Positions 1 to 15,000 of a stretch of DNA of 64,000 nt are shown here, piece after piece. The stretch's first letter is position 1. Every line of letters starts with the position of its first letter. Origin of the DNA: Rhynchopus sp. YZ270_cl-10 (taxonomy: Eukaryota; Euglenozoa; Diplonemea; Diplonemida; Diplonemidae); contig OZ037886.1 in assembly GCA_964035575.1 (NCBI GenBank), positions 1,054,001 to 1,118,000 on the forward strand, read 5' to 3'. Made by a program: the position numbers and the translations under genes. The notes under the pieces were generated by a model. That model did not search any database. It saw only the letters and a program-made list of their open reading frames with translations, and had not been told where the DNA came from.

Positions 1-3000
1 ACTTTGACTTCACCGGGACCGGGGTGCTGACGGTGGGGATCAACTTCGGGTTCGGGTTTGAGGTCAAGGTCGACACGACAAACGGGGCGGTGAACGTGAC
101 GACGGACGACATTGTGCTGCGTCTCGACAACTTCACCATGGGGCTGACGATTGGTGCGGACGTGAGCGCCACGGCGTCGATCGGTATCCTGTCTGCGTCT
201 GTGTCGAACGGTACCGGTGTGCTGGCGGCGGACTTCGGGGGGTCGATGAACGCCGGGGCGCCGCTGAAGCTGAGCGAGGTGACGAAGGGTAACTTCGCCT
301 TCACGAAGTCGGCGACGCTGGACGCGTGCCTGCCGTTCTCTGCAGCAATTGGGTCGCAGGACCTGGGGGAGCTTGCGGGTGCGACGGGTGCGGAGAAGCC
401 GCAGGTGTGCGTGAACGACTCGAACCTGTTTGACTCGACGGCGCCGACAGTGCAGACGCTGTTCATGGACCGCTTCATGGACTTCCGTGGGATGTCGCCG
501 ATCCAGATCATGGGGATTGTGCGTGGGCTGATCAACGTGGTGCAGGAGTACCGTGAGTCGCCTGTGTTTGACCTGGCGCTGCCCTTCACGGACGTCGACG
601 TGGGTGACATGCTTGACTTCACGGACACGCTGACAACAGCGCTGTCGAACAAGATGGTCAAGGTGCAGGACGCGGCAGACCGGACAACGCTTGTGCTGTG
701 CGTGGAGGGCGACGCGCTGACGACTGGGTGGAACGTGCCCGGAACGAACGAGAGCGCCTACTTCTTCGCAAACGTGTCGAGCAAGGTGATGTCGCTGGTG
801 CTGAACGAGGAGCTTGAGGTTGAGGTGGCGCTGAACGCGACTGTGATGTCGTCTGCGACGACGATTGCGGACCTTGCACTGCACCTGAACGAGGAGCTGT
901 ACAAGGCAGGGCTGGGGCTGTCTGTGGCGGCAAGTGTGCCTGTGGAGGGTGTTGAGTCCCTGCAGCTGTGCACGAACGCGTCGATCAAGGCAACCGACCT
1001 GCGTGTGCAGATTGCGCAGAAGAAGACCGGGAACTCTGCGTACAACGAGAGCGACGAGGCTGTGGCGGCAACGACGCTGCTCGGGTTCACCAGCGGCGAC
1101 ATCAAGGAGGCACCGCGTGTGGCGGCCTTCTCGTCGATCCCGGAGCTTGTGATTGTGCTTGCGGAGGCTGTGGGCGTGCCGTCGGACGTGCTGTCGTACA
1201 CGTACGGGCCGTCTGCGGCGGACCCGTCGCAGTACGAGCTGCTGTTCGCACTGGACCTGACGGTGGCACTGCCGACGCCGATGACGTCGCTGCTGCTGGG
1301 GGCGGAGGTGGAGCCGCTGTTCTCTGTGAACGCGTCTGCGGAGATTGCGCTGACGACGGATGTGCAGATTGGGTTCGAAATTGGTGCGCGCATGGGAACG
1401 TCGGCAGGGAACCTGTCCGTGACGGCGAACATCCCTGCGGCGCAGGAGTTTGCGAACTTCACACTGGCCTCGGAGCAGAGCTTCAACCTGAGCCTGGACC
1501 GCGTGCTGTACACAGTGGTGCTGCGCCCTGCGGACTCCTTCTACGACGAGCTTGACTACCAGCTTGGTGTGCTGAACGCGACGCTGGGCGGGGCGAAGCA
1601 GGTGTGGGCACGCAACTACGAGAACACGACCTTCCTGATCCAGACGCTCGGTGTGCGCCGTCTTGAGGTGACAACGTCTGCGGAGTTCGAGGCGCTGACG
1701 GGGCTGGCGAGCGACAAGGCCAAGGCCCTGCTCTTCACACCTGTGGTGAAGAACCTGGCATTTACGGCGGACATGATGCTGACGGTGTCGGAGATCAACC
1801 TGGCGGCAACGCTGGCTGTGCTTGAGGCGGAGGCGTACGCAGGAAGCGGGTACATCGGGGTGACGGCGATTGCGGAGTTCGGGACGTCTGGCACTGCGAT
1901 GCTGCTCGGGGACCTGCGCGACGCGATCATCGAGGACCCGTTCTCGCAGATTGCGGCGAACGCGACAGTGTCGGCGGAGCTGGACGTGGAGGTGAGTGTC
2001 GGGATCCCGTCGCTCGGGTCTGTGTCTGGGACGGTCGGGGTGGTGATGAACCCGCCGTTCTTTGTGGAGCTGAAGGAGAACTTCTCGCTCCCGAACGCGT
2101 CGACAGACTTTGAGGTGACGATTGGGGGTGTGGACCTGCCGGACTTCAAGAACCTGACGCTGGCGGACATCATTGCGCTTGTGTCGGACGGTGTGGACCT
2201 GCTCTTCGGGAACACCGCTGTGGACCCTGTTGTGGAGGGGCTGCTGTCGGACCTGCCGCTGCTGGACCTGGAGATCCCGCTGATCTCCTTCACACCGCGC
2301 ACGATGGTGACGCAGATCCAGACGGTGCTTGGGACGCTGGAGGGGCTGCTGGCGAACCAGACCGGGTCGGTGGAGCGCATTGAGCTGCTGATTGAGGAGG
2401 CCCTTGGGCTGCCTGCGCAGGACGGGTGCACGGGGTCGTGCCTGGTCGGGTTCACGTTCGCAGACAGCAAGCTGCTGCTTGAGGTGAACTTTGAGGCGTC
2501 GCCGACGCTGCCGGAGCTGTCGTTCGACATCAACCTGAAGGACATGATGGGATGGGCCGGGATCTCGCTCAACAGCCCGGATCTGGAGGAGCTGCTTGGG
2601 GAGTTCATTGACCTGGAGGCGAAGCTTGCCTTTGCGCTGAGCGGTGGGGCGAGTGCGACGCTGCAGCTGGGTGTGGACATCTCGTCGCGCCCGTTCCGCA
2701 TGTTCGTGGGCGGCGGCACTGCGCTGCAGGTGAACGTGCTGGCAAACGCGACCGGGTCGCTGACACTGACTCTCGGGCCGGTTGAGTTCGGGATTGAGAA
2801 CGGGTATGTCGCAGTGACGAACGGGACGGACCACCACGCGGCGTACCTGCGCTACGGGCTGACAGAGGGGACGAACTACTACCTGGACGAGGGGTTCTCG
2901 AACATTGTGAAGAACTTCTCGCTGACGTCGGCAGGAAAGGTGTCTGCGGAGCTCCCAATCACCGGAATTGACACGATGCTTGTGGAGATCCCACGCCTTG

Positions 3001-6000
3001 TGGACTTCCTGAACAAGGACTCCTCGAACGGGAACTTTGTGGAGTTCCCCGGCGGGAACATCAGCAGCATTCTGGAGAGCATTGCGGGACCGCTGCTGAA
3101 CCTGAACCCCATTGCCGCGATTCTGACGGACAAGGAGGCGGTGCTGAACGGTGTGGACGGGATGTTCACGAAGATCGACCTTGCCATCACTGCTGCGGAC
3201 GGTGTGCTCGGGTCGATGGACGTGCCGATTGTGAAGAACAAGATCCGTGAGGTGATCCAGGAGGACTTCATTGGCAAGTTCCAGACGCAGCTGCGCGGGG
3301 AGCTGGAGTCTGCACTGTCGCAGGTGTCGGAGGACAGCATGGCGCAGATTCTGCGGAACAAGATGGTTGACTTCTTCTCTGGGCTCGGGATCCTGAAGGG
3401 GGGCGACATCCCGATTGTGATCCGGAAGAAGGACGGGACTGTGCTGCCCGCACTTGAGGCGGACGGGTCGCTGATCTCGGGGTACCCGCTGGACGAAGCG
3501 GACGCTGTGGAGTGGGATGTGACGCTTGGGAAGGACATCCTGTTCGCAACCCAGTTTGACTTTGACCTTGGGCTGAGCGAGCTGCCGCTGAAGCTGACGG
3601 CGGAGGGCGGTGTGGAGCTGCTTGTCGGATGGGACTTCAAGCTCTTCTTCGGGATGTCTGTGTCGCGTGGGTTCTACCTGAACGTGAGCGAGACGGAGAT
3701 GGCCGTGTACGCGTCCCTGAAGCTGCCCGGGCTGAAGGCGACCGGTGACCTCTTCATCCTCGAGGCGTCGATCACGAACCGCGACGACACCACCGAGCTG
3801 AAGGGACTGGCGACTGTCGACGTTGGTGAGACGGACGGCGACGGCTACCTGACCTTCAAGGAGGTCAAGTCTGGCGGGGCGTCGCTTGTGCGTGCGAACG
3901 CGGCGTTTGAGGTTGTGGTCGGGATGGACCTGAGCCTGGGGCTGTCCTCGTCGGAGGGTCTGCCGAGGTTCACAACGTCGCTGTACACCTACTACGGGGC
4001 TTCGTGGGAGCAGAAGGCGACGAAGGGGACGGCAGCAGGGGAGACACTCGCCCTGGGGACGGCGAACGAGAGTATGTCTGTGGCGGACCAGGGGCCTGCG
4101 TCGGGGACCCTGCTGATGGTGGACGTCGGACTGGACCTGGGCGAGTTTGTGACAAACATCCTGAAGCCGATCTTCGCAAAGCTGAGCGGGTTCCTGGGGC
4201 CGATCCGCCCGATCCTCGAGGCGCTGCAGAAGCCGCTGCCTGTGGTGTCTGACCTGGCGGGCCGCGACGTGTCGCTGCTGGCGCTGCCCGAGATCCTGAT
4301 CAACGGACTGCTCGGAGCGGGTGGGCCTGTGCGCGGAAGTGTGAAGAACGTGCTGGCGTACGTGAGTGCGATTGCACAGGTGATTGACCTCGCGATTGCG
4401 GTGCTGGACGTGATTGACGAGCTGGCGACGTGGGAGGGTAACCTGAAGATCTCCTTCGGGAACTGGCAGATCAACAAGGACGGGTTCTCGCGCTACCCGG
4501 ACACGGAGCCGCTGCCCGCTAACTACCCGACGACAGGCCGCTACGCACAGGTGCAGGACGACAGCGAGCCGCTTTCAAGTGCGTCGTCGACCGGGTCGTC
4601 GAAGATGAAGAACCTGATGTCGGCACTGACAAACCCGGACGCGATCTTCAACCTCCCGTTCCTGTCTGCGTCGGGTGTGATGGGGCTCATCACGGGCAAG
4701 GACGTGGACCTGTTTGTGGTGCAGACACCTGTGATGGAGATTGACGTGACGATTGACTTCTGGTTCCCGCTTGCGGCAGGTATCCTTGTGGTCGACTTCT
4801 ACGGGTCGTTCCAGTTCCGTGCGCGTGTGTCGATGGGTTACGACACGTCTGGTATCCGTCGTGCGATTGAGCAGGGGAAGCCGGAGCTGGCGCTTGACGG
4901 GTTCTTCCTGTCCGACACGGACATCCCGACCGGAACCGGCGGTGTCGACATCCCCGAGCTGTACGCGGCGGGAACTGTGCGCATCGGAGCGACACTGAAC
5001 CTGCTGCTTGCGAAGCTGAGTGGGTCTGGGGAGCTGTCCTTCACCGGAAGCATTGACCTGTACGACCCGAACGACGACGGAAAGATCCGCTTCAGCGAGA
5101 TCAAGAGCATCATTGAGGCCGGGTCGTTCCTCGACATCTTCAACATCAAGATCAAGATGTGCGCGGGTGCGTCCTTCAGCGTCGACCTGTTCAACCCGTT
5201 CGTGAACTGGAAGTGCAAGTGGTACGGCTGCTGGCCGCGTGGACGCTGGGAGAGTGTGTACCGCTTCTCTGTGTACAAGTGCTTCTTGGAGCTCGACACG
5301 ACGCCGCCGGCACTGCCGATTCTGGCGACTGTGGGAAGCAACACGCTGCAGCTGAACATGGGCCCGCGTGCCGGGGACAGGGTGACCGGCGACACGGCGG
5401 ACAAGGGTGAGTACTTCACAATCCGCTACGTGAACGGGGCGGCAGGGTCGGAGGAGGTTGAGGTGCTCTTCGGCGTCCCGCCGGCATCCGGACAGGACGA
5501 CAACAGACAGGCACAGGAGTTCACGGACTTCCTCGCCTACTCCGGAAGTGGAGGAAAGTTCTCGGACACAATCCTGGTGGAGAACCCTGTGTCGCGCGGA
5601 GTCTTTGACGGAGGTGACGACAGCGGCTACGACAGACTGATCCTCGACTTCTCGGGTGTGGTGACGGACCTTCCGGAGGGGACGCTTTCGGACGGGCAGA
5701 TCACCGGGTTCGGGATGTCTGGGACGGGTATCCAGTACAGCAACTTTGAGGAGGTGACGATCTACCTGAACGGCCAGGCGAACCTGGTGACCATCACCGG
5801 GTCGACGGCAGGGACGAAGCTGTCGCTGTACCTGAACGGCGGAAACGACAAGGTGGTTGTGACTGCGGGAGCGGCCATGGCCGGGGACGTGAACGTTGTG
5901 GGTGGAAACGGCCAGGACACGCTGTACGTGCTCTCGTCTGTGGGCGGGGCGGGTACGCTGTACTCGACCTGGGTGTCGCTCCCGTCGATGTCTGGCCAGC

Positions 6001-9000
6001 TGACCTTCAGCACGATTGATGTGCTGCGTGTGACGCTGACGAGCGGCGTGGACACGTTTGTGGTGGACTCGACACCGGCTGGTGCGTCTGTGGAGGTGCA
6101 GGCGGCAGGAGGCGCGGACACAATCACTGTCGGAAGCGGGTCGCTGTCGGACATTGTGTCGCCCGTGAAGGTGTCTGGGTCGAGCGTGGCAACCCTTGTG
6201 ATTGACGACTCGATGGACACTGCAACCGGAAACGTCGGGGAGCTGACGGCAACACGTGTGACCGGGCTCGGGATGTCTGCGGACGGTGTGGTCTACAGCG
6301 CCTTTGTCAAGGTTGAGGTCAAGCTGCCGACGCAGCAGCCGTCGACCTTCACGATCTCGGCAACACACAGCGGGGAGACTGTGCTGACGGGAGGAGCGAA
6401 GGACGACACGCTGACGGTGAGCGGTGTGAGCGGAGAGACCTGGGTGAACGCCGGGGACGGCGAGGACAGCGTGATTGTGCCTGTGACGACGGAGGGGGAC
6501 GTTGTGCTGAACCGCATCTCGCAGCTGCTGCACCTGGACGGGCAGAACGGAAACGACTCGTACAGCATCGGGTTCTCTGGGACCGGGCAGTCGCGCATTG
6601 AGCTGTCGGACACCGGGTACACGAACAACAACGGTGCGGAGGCGAACGTGCTTGTGGTGGGCGGAACTGCTGCGGACGACACGATTCTGTTCAGGAAGAA
6701 CTTCATTGCGCTGATCCACTCGGACAGGTCTGAGGCGGAGCGTCTGGACATTGACCGCACAATCAACGGTGGCATCACGGTGAACGGACTTGCGGGCGAC
6801 GACTCGTTCATCACGGACGGAACTGCCGGGATTGTGACGCAGAACGGTGGGGCCGGCAACGACCGTTTCCTGATTGGACAGCTGTACAACTCGCTGCGTG
6901 TGGAGGCGAACATGTCGGAGCCGGCAGACGCGTTTGACACGACCGAGACGACGGAGGGCTACCTGAGTGACGGAAACGGGGAGCACATGAACTGCAACGG
7001 AGAGAGCGGTGAGGACACGTTTGTGGTGATGCGGAACCTGGGGACGCTGTCGCTGCGCGGAGGTGTGGGCAACGACCGTTTCACGGTGCGTGCGTTCGCG
7101 CTTGCGGGTGCGGAGGACCAGTCCCAGCCGGACTCTGCGCTTGGGGAGACGGAGGTCGCAACGGACGAGGGTGACGACGTGGTGTACTACACAATCAACG
7201 CGCCGGTGACGATTGACGGAGGACCTGGGTTCGACACACTGGTGGCGATTGGAACGGAGTTCCCGGACACGTTTGTGATCACGAAGGACGGAATCTACGG
7301 GTCTGGGCTGTACATCACCTTTGTCGGAATTGAGTCGGTGGAGCTGAACACAGCGGCGGGAGACGACACGATCTACGTGATGTCGACGGCGGCACACGTG
7401 CAGACGAACGTGTACGGCGGGCTCGGAAGCGACGTGGTGTACATCACGCCGCGCTACTCGGTGCCTGTGTCGAGCAGCGACCTGCGTGGACACAACGGTA
7501 TTGTGGAGCACGCGATCTCGTCTGCAACGGACTCGTCGTACGACGGGCTTGAGGCGCACGGTGTGACGGCGTACATCACCGACCAGGACAACGCGTCGAT
7601 TGCGATTGTGGTGCCGACGGAGATCCAGCTGGTGGAGGAGTCGTCTGGGGACCTGACGGGTGTGTACTACCTGCGCATGGGACACGCGATCAGCGGGTCG
7701 GGGGTGAACGACAGTGTCACGGTGAACATTGTTGTGCCCGGGGCACCGTCGGAGATCCCGGGGGCAGCGTCGGTGACGGTGTCGCCGAACATTGTGTCCT
7801 TCACGTCGCAGGACTGGTTTGTGCCGCGTGCGATTGTGGTGACGGTGACGACGGACCACGCCCTTGAGGGGAACGAGGTGATCTTCCTGGGACACGCTGT
7901 GGTGCAGCTGTCGAACCTCGACGGCTACGACACGATGAAGATCCCGTCTGTGCCGGTGCGCATCATCGACGCGGACCAGGCCGAGCTGTACATCCTGGAG
8001 ACGCCGGACACGACGACGGGCATGCGTGTGTCTGAGAGCGGGCTCGGGGAGGTTGGGACAAGCGTCGAGTACGACGTGGTGCTGCGCCCGTGTGTGTCGG
8101 GGGCACGCCCGCAGGACGTGGACATTGCGGTGAGCTACGACGCGGCGCAGGTGGTTGTGGAGCCGGCAACGTTCTCGTTCTCGTCCGAGTCGGCGAACCC
8201 GTGCAGGCAGACGGTGCGTGTGACGGCCGTGAACGACACGCTTGTGGAGGGCTTCCACTTTGTGGCGCTGAACCACGAGGTGACGGTGGCGGCATCGAAC
8301 GCCGTCTTCTACTCTGCATCCCTGGCGGCGGACGCGGTGAACGTGGAGATCCTCGACAACGACGCACCCGCACTTGTGGTGCTTGAGTCTGGGGGCACGA
8401 CGGAGATGATTGAGGGCTGGTCGACGGACTCGTACAACGTGTACCTGACGAAGGCGCCGGTCGGGGAGGTGACGGTCGACGTGAACGTTGTGGCCTCGGA
8501 GGTGTGGGGGAAGTCGTCGCTGACACGCGTGCAGGTGACGGTGTCGCCGACGTCGATTGTGTTTGACGCGTCGAACTACACGGAGTCTGTGACGGTGACG
8601 GTGACGCCGATTGGGGACGAGATTGTTGACCAGGGGGAGACGACACAGCAGTTCGCGTCGCAGCCGGCGCTTGCGTACCAGATCCAGGGTGCGCTGACGG
8701 TCGGTGGCGGGGAGGCGGACGGTGCGGTGACAACACTGAAGGCGATCATGTACCCGGGTGAGCTGGACATTGAGGCCTACCCGGGACAGACGAACCCGTG
8801 GCTGACGGTGCGCGAGGAGCAGCAGGTGGACCGCCTTGTGGTGGAGAACACGGGCGGGTTCCTCCCGACAACGGTGACGCTGACGGAGGGGCGCATCACC
8901 GGAATGGGCATGGGAGAGTCGCGCGTGCTGGCGGGGACAACTGTGCTCGGGGGTGTGACCTACACAAGCATGGAGGAGGTGGTTGTGAACCTGGGCCCTG

Positions 9001-12000
9001 CAAAGGACGACGTGATTGTGAACGGAACCCACCTGGGGGCGACCTACGTGAACGCCGGAAAGGACGACGACACCTTCACGGTGCTGGCTGCGCACGGACC
9101 GGTTGTGCTGAACGGGTCCACTGGAAACGACAACTTCACCTTCGGGGCGGGCGACGGCCTCCTGGGCGGCATCAAGGACATGGTGGTCGCAGACGGTGGG
9201 GAGGGGACGGACTGGATGTGGGTGAACAACACGCAGGGGAACCCGCTCGGGGACGCTGGGTTCCTGACGCGTTCGGAGCTGACCGGGCTTGGGATGTACG
9301 CAACACGCGACAGCTCGTCTGTGATTGTGCAGGTTGTGGCTGTGCGCGGGACAAGCGGGTCGTTCGGGCTGAGCTTCACCGTGGACGGTGTGGCGAAGTC
9401 GCTCACATTTGCCGTCGGAACGTCTGCGGAGACGATGGAGGCAGACCTGCAGGCAGCGGTGTTCCCTGTGTCGGATGTGTGCGGAACTGCGGGCATCGGG
9501 GCGTGTGTGCAGAGCTTTGCCGTGGACAGGCTGCCGTGGGGCTACGTGGTGCGCTACGTCGGTGAGCTTGCGGTGGAGGGAACTGCGAGCGCGATGGTGC
9601 TGGACACGACGAACGTGGTCGGGGCAGAGGAGGAGCTGCTGGACTTTGTGCGCATTGACTCGCGCCCGATGCGGGCCGGTATGCTGTACGTCGGTGTGGA
9701 GTCTGTGGACATTGACCTGGCAACGGACCTGGCGGACACGCTGAACATCCGCGGAACGTCGGTGCCGACGGTGGTGCGCTCGCACGCCGGGGATGACACG
9801 TTCGTGGTTGGGTCGGACGCACTGGTGCTGAGCAACACGGCGGCAACGACGGTGCAGAAGGTGGAGGGACGTCTCGACTACGTGGAGGCGCTGCTGACGC
9901 TGGACGGCGGGTCTTCTGGACGCACGCGCCTGCTTGTGTCTGACAGCGTTGCGACGGCAGGGAAGCCGGCTGTGGCGCTGACGGCGGGCCTGATCACCGG
10001 CCTTGCGCCTGCGGACATTGTGTACACGGGTGCGGACTACTCGCGCGGAGTGACGCTGTGGCTGTCTGCCCACGCGGACACGGTTGTGGTGTCGTCGACC
10101 TTCGGGTCTGAGGCGAACGTGAGTGTGGCGGAGGACGTGCGCACGATCACGCAGCTCTTCACGGGTGCTGGCGCGGACAAGGTGACGGTGGCGCTTGCGG
10201 ACAAGGTGAACGGGTTCTTCGTGGTCGGCACGGAGGCTGGTGACGACGTGGTGGACGCGTCGACGTCGACGCTGCCGCTTGTGATTGTGGGTGGGTTCGA
10301 CGACGACACCATCCTTGCCGGGCTCGGGGACGACATCATCTTCGGCGACACCGGAAACCTGATTCTCGGGGGCGTGGACACGGTGGGTGTGCCGGAGGGA
10401 AGCACGGCAGCGCAGAGCGGGGTGCTGTCGCTGCGGTCGTCTGCGTTCACGGACCACGTGAACGAGTGCGCTGCGGGCGGGAACGACACGATCACAGCTG
10501 TCGGAACTGCGTCGTACCTGGTGTTTGGTGGGGACGGGAACGACACGATCACGACGGACGCGGGTGAGGACGTTGTGTTCGCGGACTACGGGTTTGCGGC
10601 CTTCACGCACGGGGACCTGACGCGTGCGGAGTCTGCCTGCAGCAGTGCGGGTGGAGCGGACGTGGTGGTGACGGCGTCGGGCCACGACGTGGTGCTCGGT
10701 GGAAACGGTGTGGACACTCTGACAACGGCGGCAGGGGCGGACGTTGTGGTGGGTGACCACGGGTCTGTGGTGCTTGCGTACCCGGGTGCGGCGCGTCTGG
10801 TGACGTCTGTGGCGACGACGATCCGCGAGGCGGGTGAGGGGGACTTCATCTATGCCGGGGAGGATGCGGACATTGTGCTTGGTGGTGTTGGGGCGGACAC
10901 TGTGTACGCCGGCACGGGCGACGATGTGGTCTTCGGTGACGCAGGTGTGTACACGGCGCTTGTGGCCGGGGACTTCTCGTTTGCGTCGTCGGAGACGGAC
11001 ATGGAGGAGGCGACCGGGACTGGGGACGTGCTCTTCGGGGAGCGTGGTGACGACATCCTGGTCGGTGGACAGGGCGTGGACACGCTGTGGGGAGCCGACG
11101 GAAACGACTGGCTGTTCGGGGACCACGCTGGCGGGTCTGTGACACCGAGCATCTCGACGGAGGTGACTGCATTCACGACGACGACGCTTGCCGGAGGCGC
11201 GGATGTGCTTCACGGCGAGGGCGGGCACGACGTGGTGATGGGCGGACACGCGAACGACGAGATCTTCGGTGCGGACGGGTCGGACGTGCTCTTCGGGGAC
11301 TACGGGTCGTACACAGCAAACGCGACGCACGCGGTGGCGGTGTCTGCGGACGCCTCTGTGGCGCCGGGCGCGAACACGATTGCCGGCGAGGGCGATGCGG
11401 ACTACATCTTCGGAGGAAGCGGCGTTGACAACGTGACCGGTGGGGACGGGGACGACTGGGTCTTCGGTGACAACGGACTTGTGAGCATCGCCTGGGGCAC
11501 GCAGGCCGGGACGACGCTTGACGACATTGCCGTCGACGACCGCGAGTACACGCGTGCGCGTGCGGGACACGTGTCGCCGATGCAGTTAGCGCTGAACATG
11601 TCGACGACGGTGCGTGTTGCGAACAGCACGGATGCGCAGTACGGGGCTGCGGACACGATTGTTGGAAACGACGGAAACGACGCGATCTTTGGCGGGAACG
11701 ATGTGGACGTGCTCTCTGGTGACGACAACGAGGATGTGATCTTCGGAGACCACGGGTCTGTGACTGTTGACGGATACGTGGCTGTGCTGACGTCGACGCA
11801 GACGGACGTGGAGGCGAACGGCGACGGTGACGAGATCCACGGAAACAACGGCGACGACTTCCTGTTCGGAGGCCAGGGCTCGGACAACATCACGGGTGAT
11901 GCGGGCAACGACATCGTCTTCGGAGACCACGGAGAAATCACACTGACGCCGCTGGAGCAGACCTGGGTGTACGCGTCGATTGCTGTGTCGGGTGGCGCTG

Positions 12001-15000
12001 CGGACCTGGTGGAGACACACGACGGGGACGACGTTGTCTTCGGCGGTGCCGGCGGGGACGTGGTGGACACGAGCGTCGGCAACGACGTGGTCTTCGGGGA
12101 CCACGGGCGTGTGTCTGTGGCGGTGGTGAGCACTGGCCACAACCTGACAACCTACGCATCGCAGGACGCCGCGGAGGGCGGAGACGACACGATTGTTGCG
12201 GACGACGGCGACGACGTGGTCTTCGGTGGTGCCGGTACGGACGTCGTGACCGGAGACGACGGTGCGGACGTGATCTTCGGAGACCACGGGTCTGTGGCTG
12301 TTGACGGAACGGTGCGTGTGATGACGTCGACGCAGACGGCTGTCGAGGCGAACGGAGCTGGTGACGAGATCCACGGAAACAACGGCGACGACTTCCTGTT
12401 CGGAGGCCAGGGCTCGGACAACATCACGGGCAACGCCGGGAGCGACGTGGTCTTCGGAGACCACGGAGAAATCATCCTGACGCCGCTGGAGCAGACTGTG
12501 GTGTACGCGTCGATTGCTGTGTCGGGCGGGGCTGCGGACCTGGTGGAGACACACGACGGGGACGACGTTGTCTTCGGCGGTGCCGGCGGGGACGTGGTGG
12601 ACACGAGCGTTGGCGATGACGTGGTCTTCGGGGACCACGGACGCGTGTCTGTGGCGCTGGTGGACGGACACAACGTGACGGTGTACGCGTCGCAGGACGT
12701 TGAGGAGGGCGGAGACGACGTGATTGTTGCGGACGACGGCGACGACGTGGTCTTCGGTGGTGCCGGTGCGGACGACGTGACCGGAAACAACGGTGTGGAC
12801 GTGATCTTCGGAGACCACGGGTCTGTGATGCGGAACGTGACGACGGATGTGTACGTGTCGACAAGCGCAGGCTTCGGGGGTGCGGACACGCTGAGCGGGA
12901 ACAACGGGAGCGACTTCCTGTTCGGAGGCGCAGACGGGGACACGATCAACGGTGACGACGGGGACGACGTGGTCTTCGGAGACTCCGGGATTGTGACACT
13001 GGTGCCGACGGAGGCGCTTGCGGAGTACGAGTCGCAGGACGTTGCGGACGGCGGGGCAGACGTGATTGAGACCCACGCCGGGCAGGACACGGTGTTCGGG
13101 GGTGTGGACACGGACAACGTGGTTGCCGGAACTGAGGACGACGTGGTCTTTGGGGACAACGGGCACGTGCGCGTGCACGGGTCTGTGACGCTGTACGAGT
13201 CTGTGGCGACGACGGACGACGCGTGGGGTGGCGCGGACGTGCTTGCGGGAGACGCCGGAAACGACGTGATCTTCGGTGGCCAGGAGGCGGACAACATCAC
13301 CGGTGCGGCTGGGGACGACTGGGTGTTCGGCGACCACGGACGTGTGGTGCTGCGCCCGGCGTCGACGGACGCAACGGAGTCGAACGTGGAGCTGGAGTCG
13401 ACGTCGACGTCGTCGGGGGCGTACGGCGGGGCGGACCTGATTGACACGCACGCCGGGGCGGACTACGTGTTCGGTGGCCAGGGTGCGGACGAGATCACGA
13501 CGGCAGACGGGGCGGACGTGGTCTTCGGAGACCACGGTGCGATCAACCTGACGGTGGCCGGGGCTGTGTACGAGAGCACGGCGACGGAGGTTGCGGAGAA
13601 CGGGGGTGCGGACACGATTGACACCGGGGCAGACGACGACTACGTGTTCGGTGGCCAGGTCGGGGACATTGTGCACACGCACGGCGGGGAGGACACTGTC
13701 TTCGGCGACTTTGGGCGCATCACTGTGGCGGCGGCCGGGCTCCCGATTGTTGAGGTGTCGATCTCGGCAGAGCACGGTGGGCGGGACGTGGTGACGACCG
13801 GAGACGGTGAGGACCACGTGTTTGGAGGCGCAGATGCGGACAGCGTGCACTCTGGGGAGGAGGCGGACGTTGTCTTCGGCGACCACGGAACCTGGTACTC
13901 GGTGGCGAAGGGGGACGTGGTGCTGGAGTCGCTCTTCACGGAGGCAGAGTTCAACGGCGGGAACGACGACATTGTGGCTGCGTCTGGGAACGACATTGTG
14001 CTCGGTGGGCAGGGAGACGACAACATCACAGGCAACGCCGGGGACGACTGGCTGCTGGGAGACCAGGGACGCGTGGTGCTGCGCAAGGAGCAGACCATCA
14101 CGTCGACGGCGGAGACGTCGGGCGGAGACGACACGATCAGCGGCGACGAGGGTGCGGACTACATCATGGGTGGTGTGGGTGCAGACACGCTCTTCGGTGG
14201 GGCCGACGAGGACTTCATCTTCGGCGACAGCGGACACATTGCACAGGCGCGCGACGCGACGTACGGCACCCGCACGTTCGCAGCGATCTTTGTGGAGTCT
14301 GAGTTCGGTGGGGACGACACGATTGTTGCCGGGACGGAGGACGACTTTGTGATGGGCCAGCAGGGGGCGGACACGATCTCGGGTGGGGACGGGATGGACA
14401 TGCTCTTTGGAGACCATGCGGAGGCGGAGCTGCGCCGTGCGGACCACGAGATCCTGTGGGCACAGACAACGGCGCCTGTGGTGGGCCGTGGAGGTGACGA
14501 CACGATCTTCGGGGAGAACGGGGAGGACTACCTCTTCGGTGGGGCTGCAAGCGACACGCTGCACGGAGGCGACGACGAGGACGTGATTCTGGGTGACCAC
14601 GCGCTCTTCAACGGGTCCTTCCGTGTGCTGCACCAGTACCGCTCGATCTTCACGCAGGCGGGCGACGCCGGTGCGAACGACACGATCCACGGTGGCAAGG
14701 GAGACGACATGATTCTCGGCCAGCAGGGTGGGGACGTGATCTTCGGAGACGAGGGTGAGGACGACATCACCGGAGGACACGACGTGCTGGACGGTGTGGA
14801 CGGTGACGACGTGATCCACGGTGGGTCTGAGGCGGACGTGGTGCTGGGTGACAACGGTCTGATTGACCGTGCGCTGTACGTGCCGCGTGCGGAGGCTGCG
14901 CCTGTGCCGCTGACGCCGTCGCCTGTGGTGCGCCCGCTCTTCTGCGACGACTACGTGCTGCTCTCAGACCAGATGGGGGCGGTGAACCACCCGCAGCCGG

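Noticed and set aside
4575-11570. Minus-strand open frame of 2,331 codons, repeated in every copy; others of 2,336 and 1,077 codons
   Set aside because: They are in register with the plus-strand codons and stay open only because TTA, CTA and TCA are avoided there. Their products are Arg/His/Val-rich low-complexity mirrors of the RTX repeats, with no signal peptide or domain.
10290-14864. CRISPR-like or satellite repeat array
   Set aside because: The periodicity is coding: repeats stay in frame, vary at third positions and encode RTX calcium turns, with no spacer-repeat layout.
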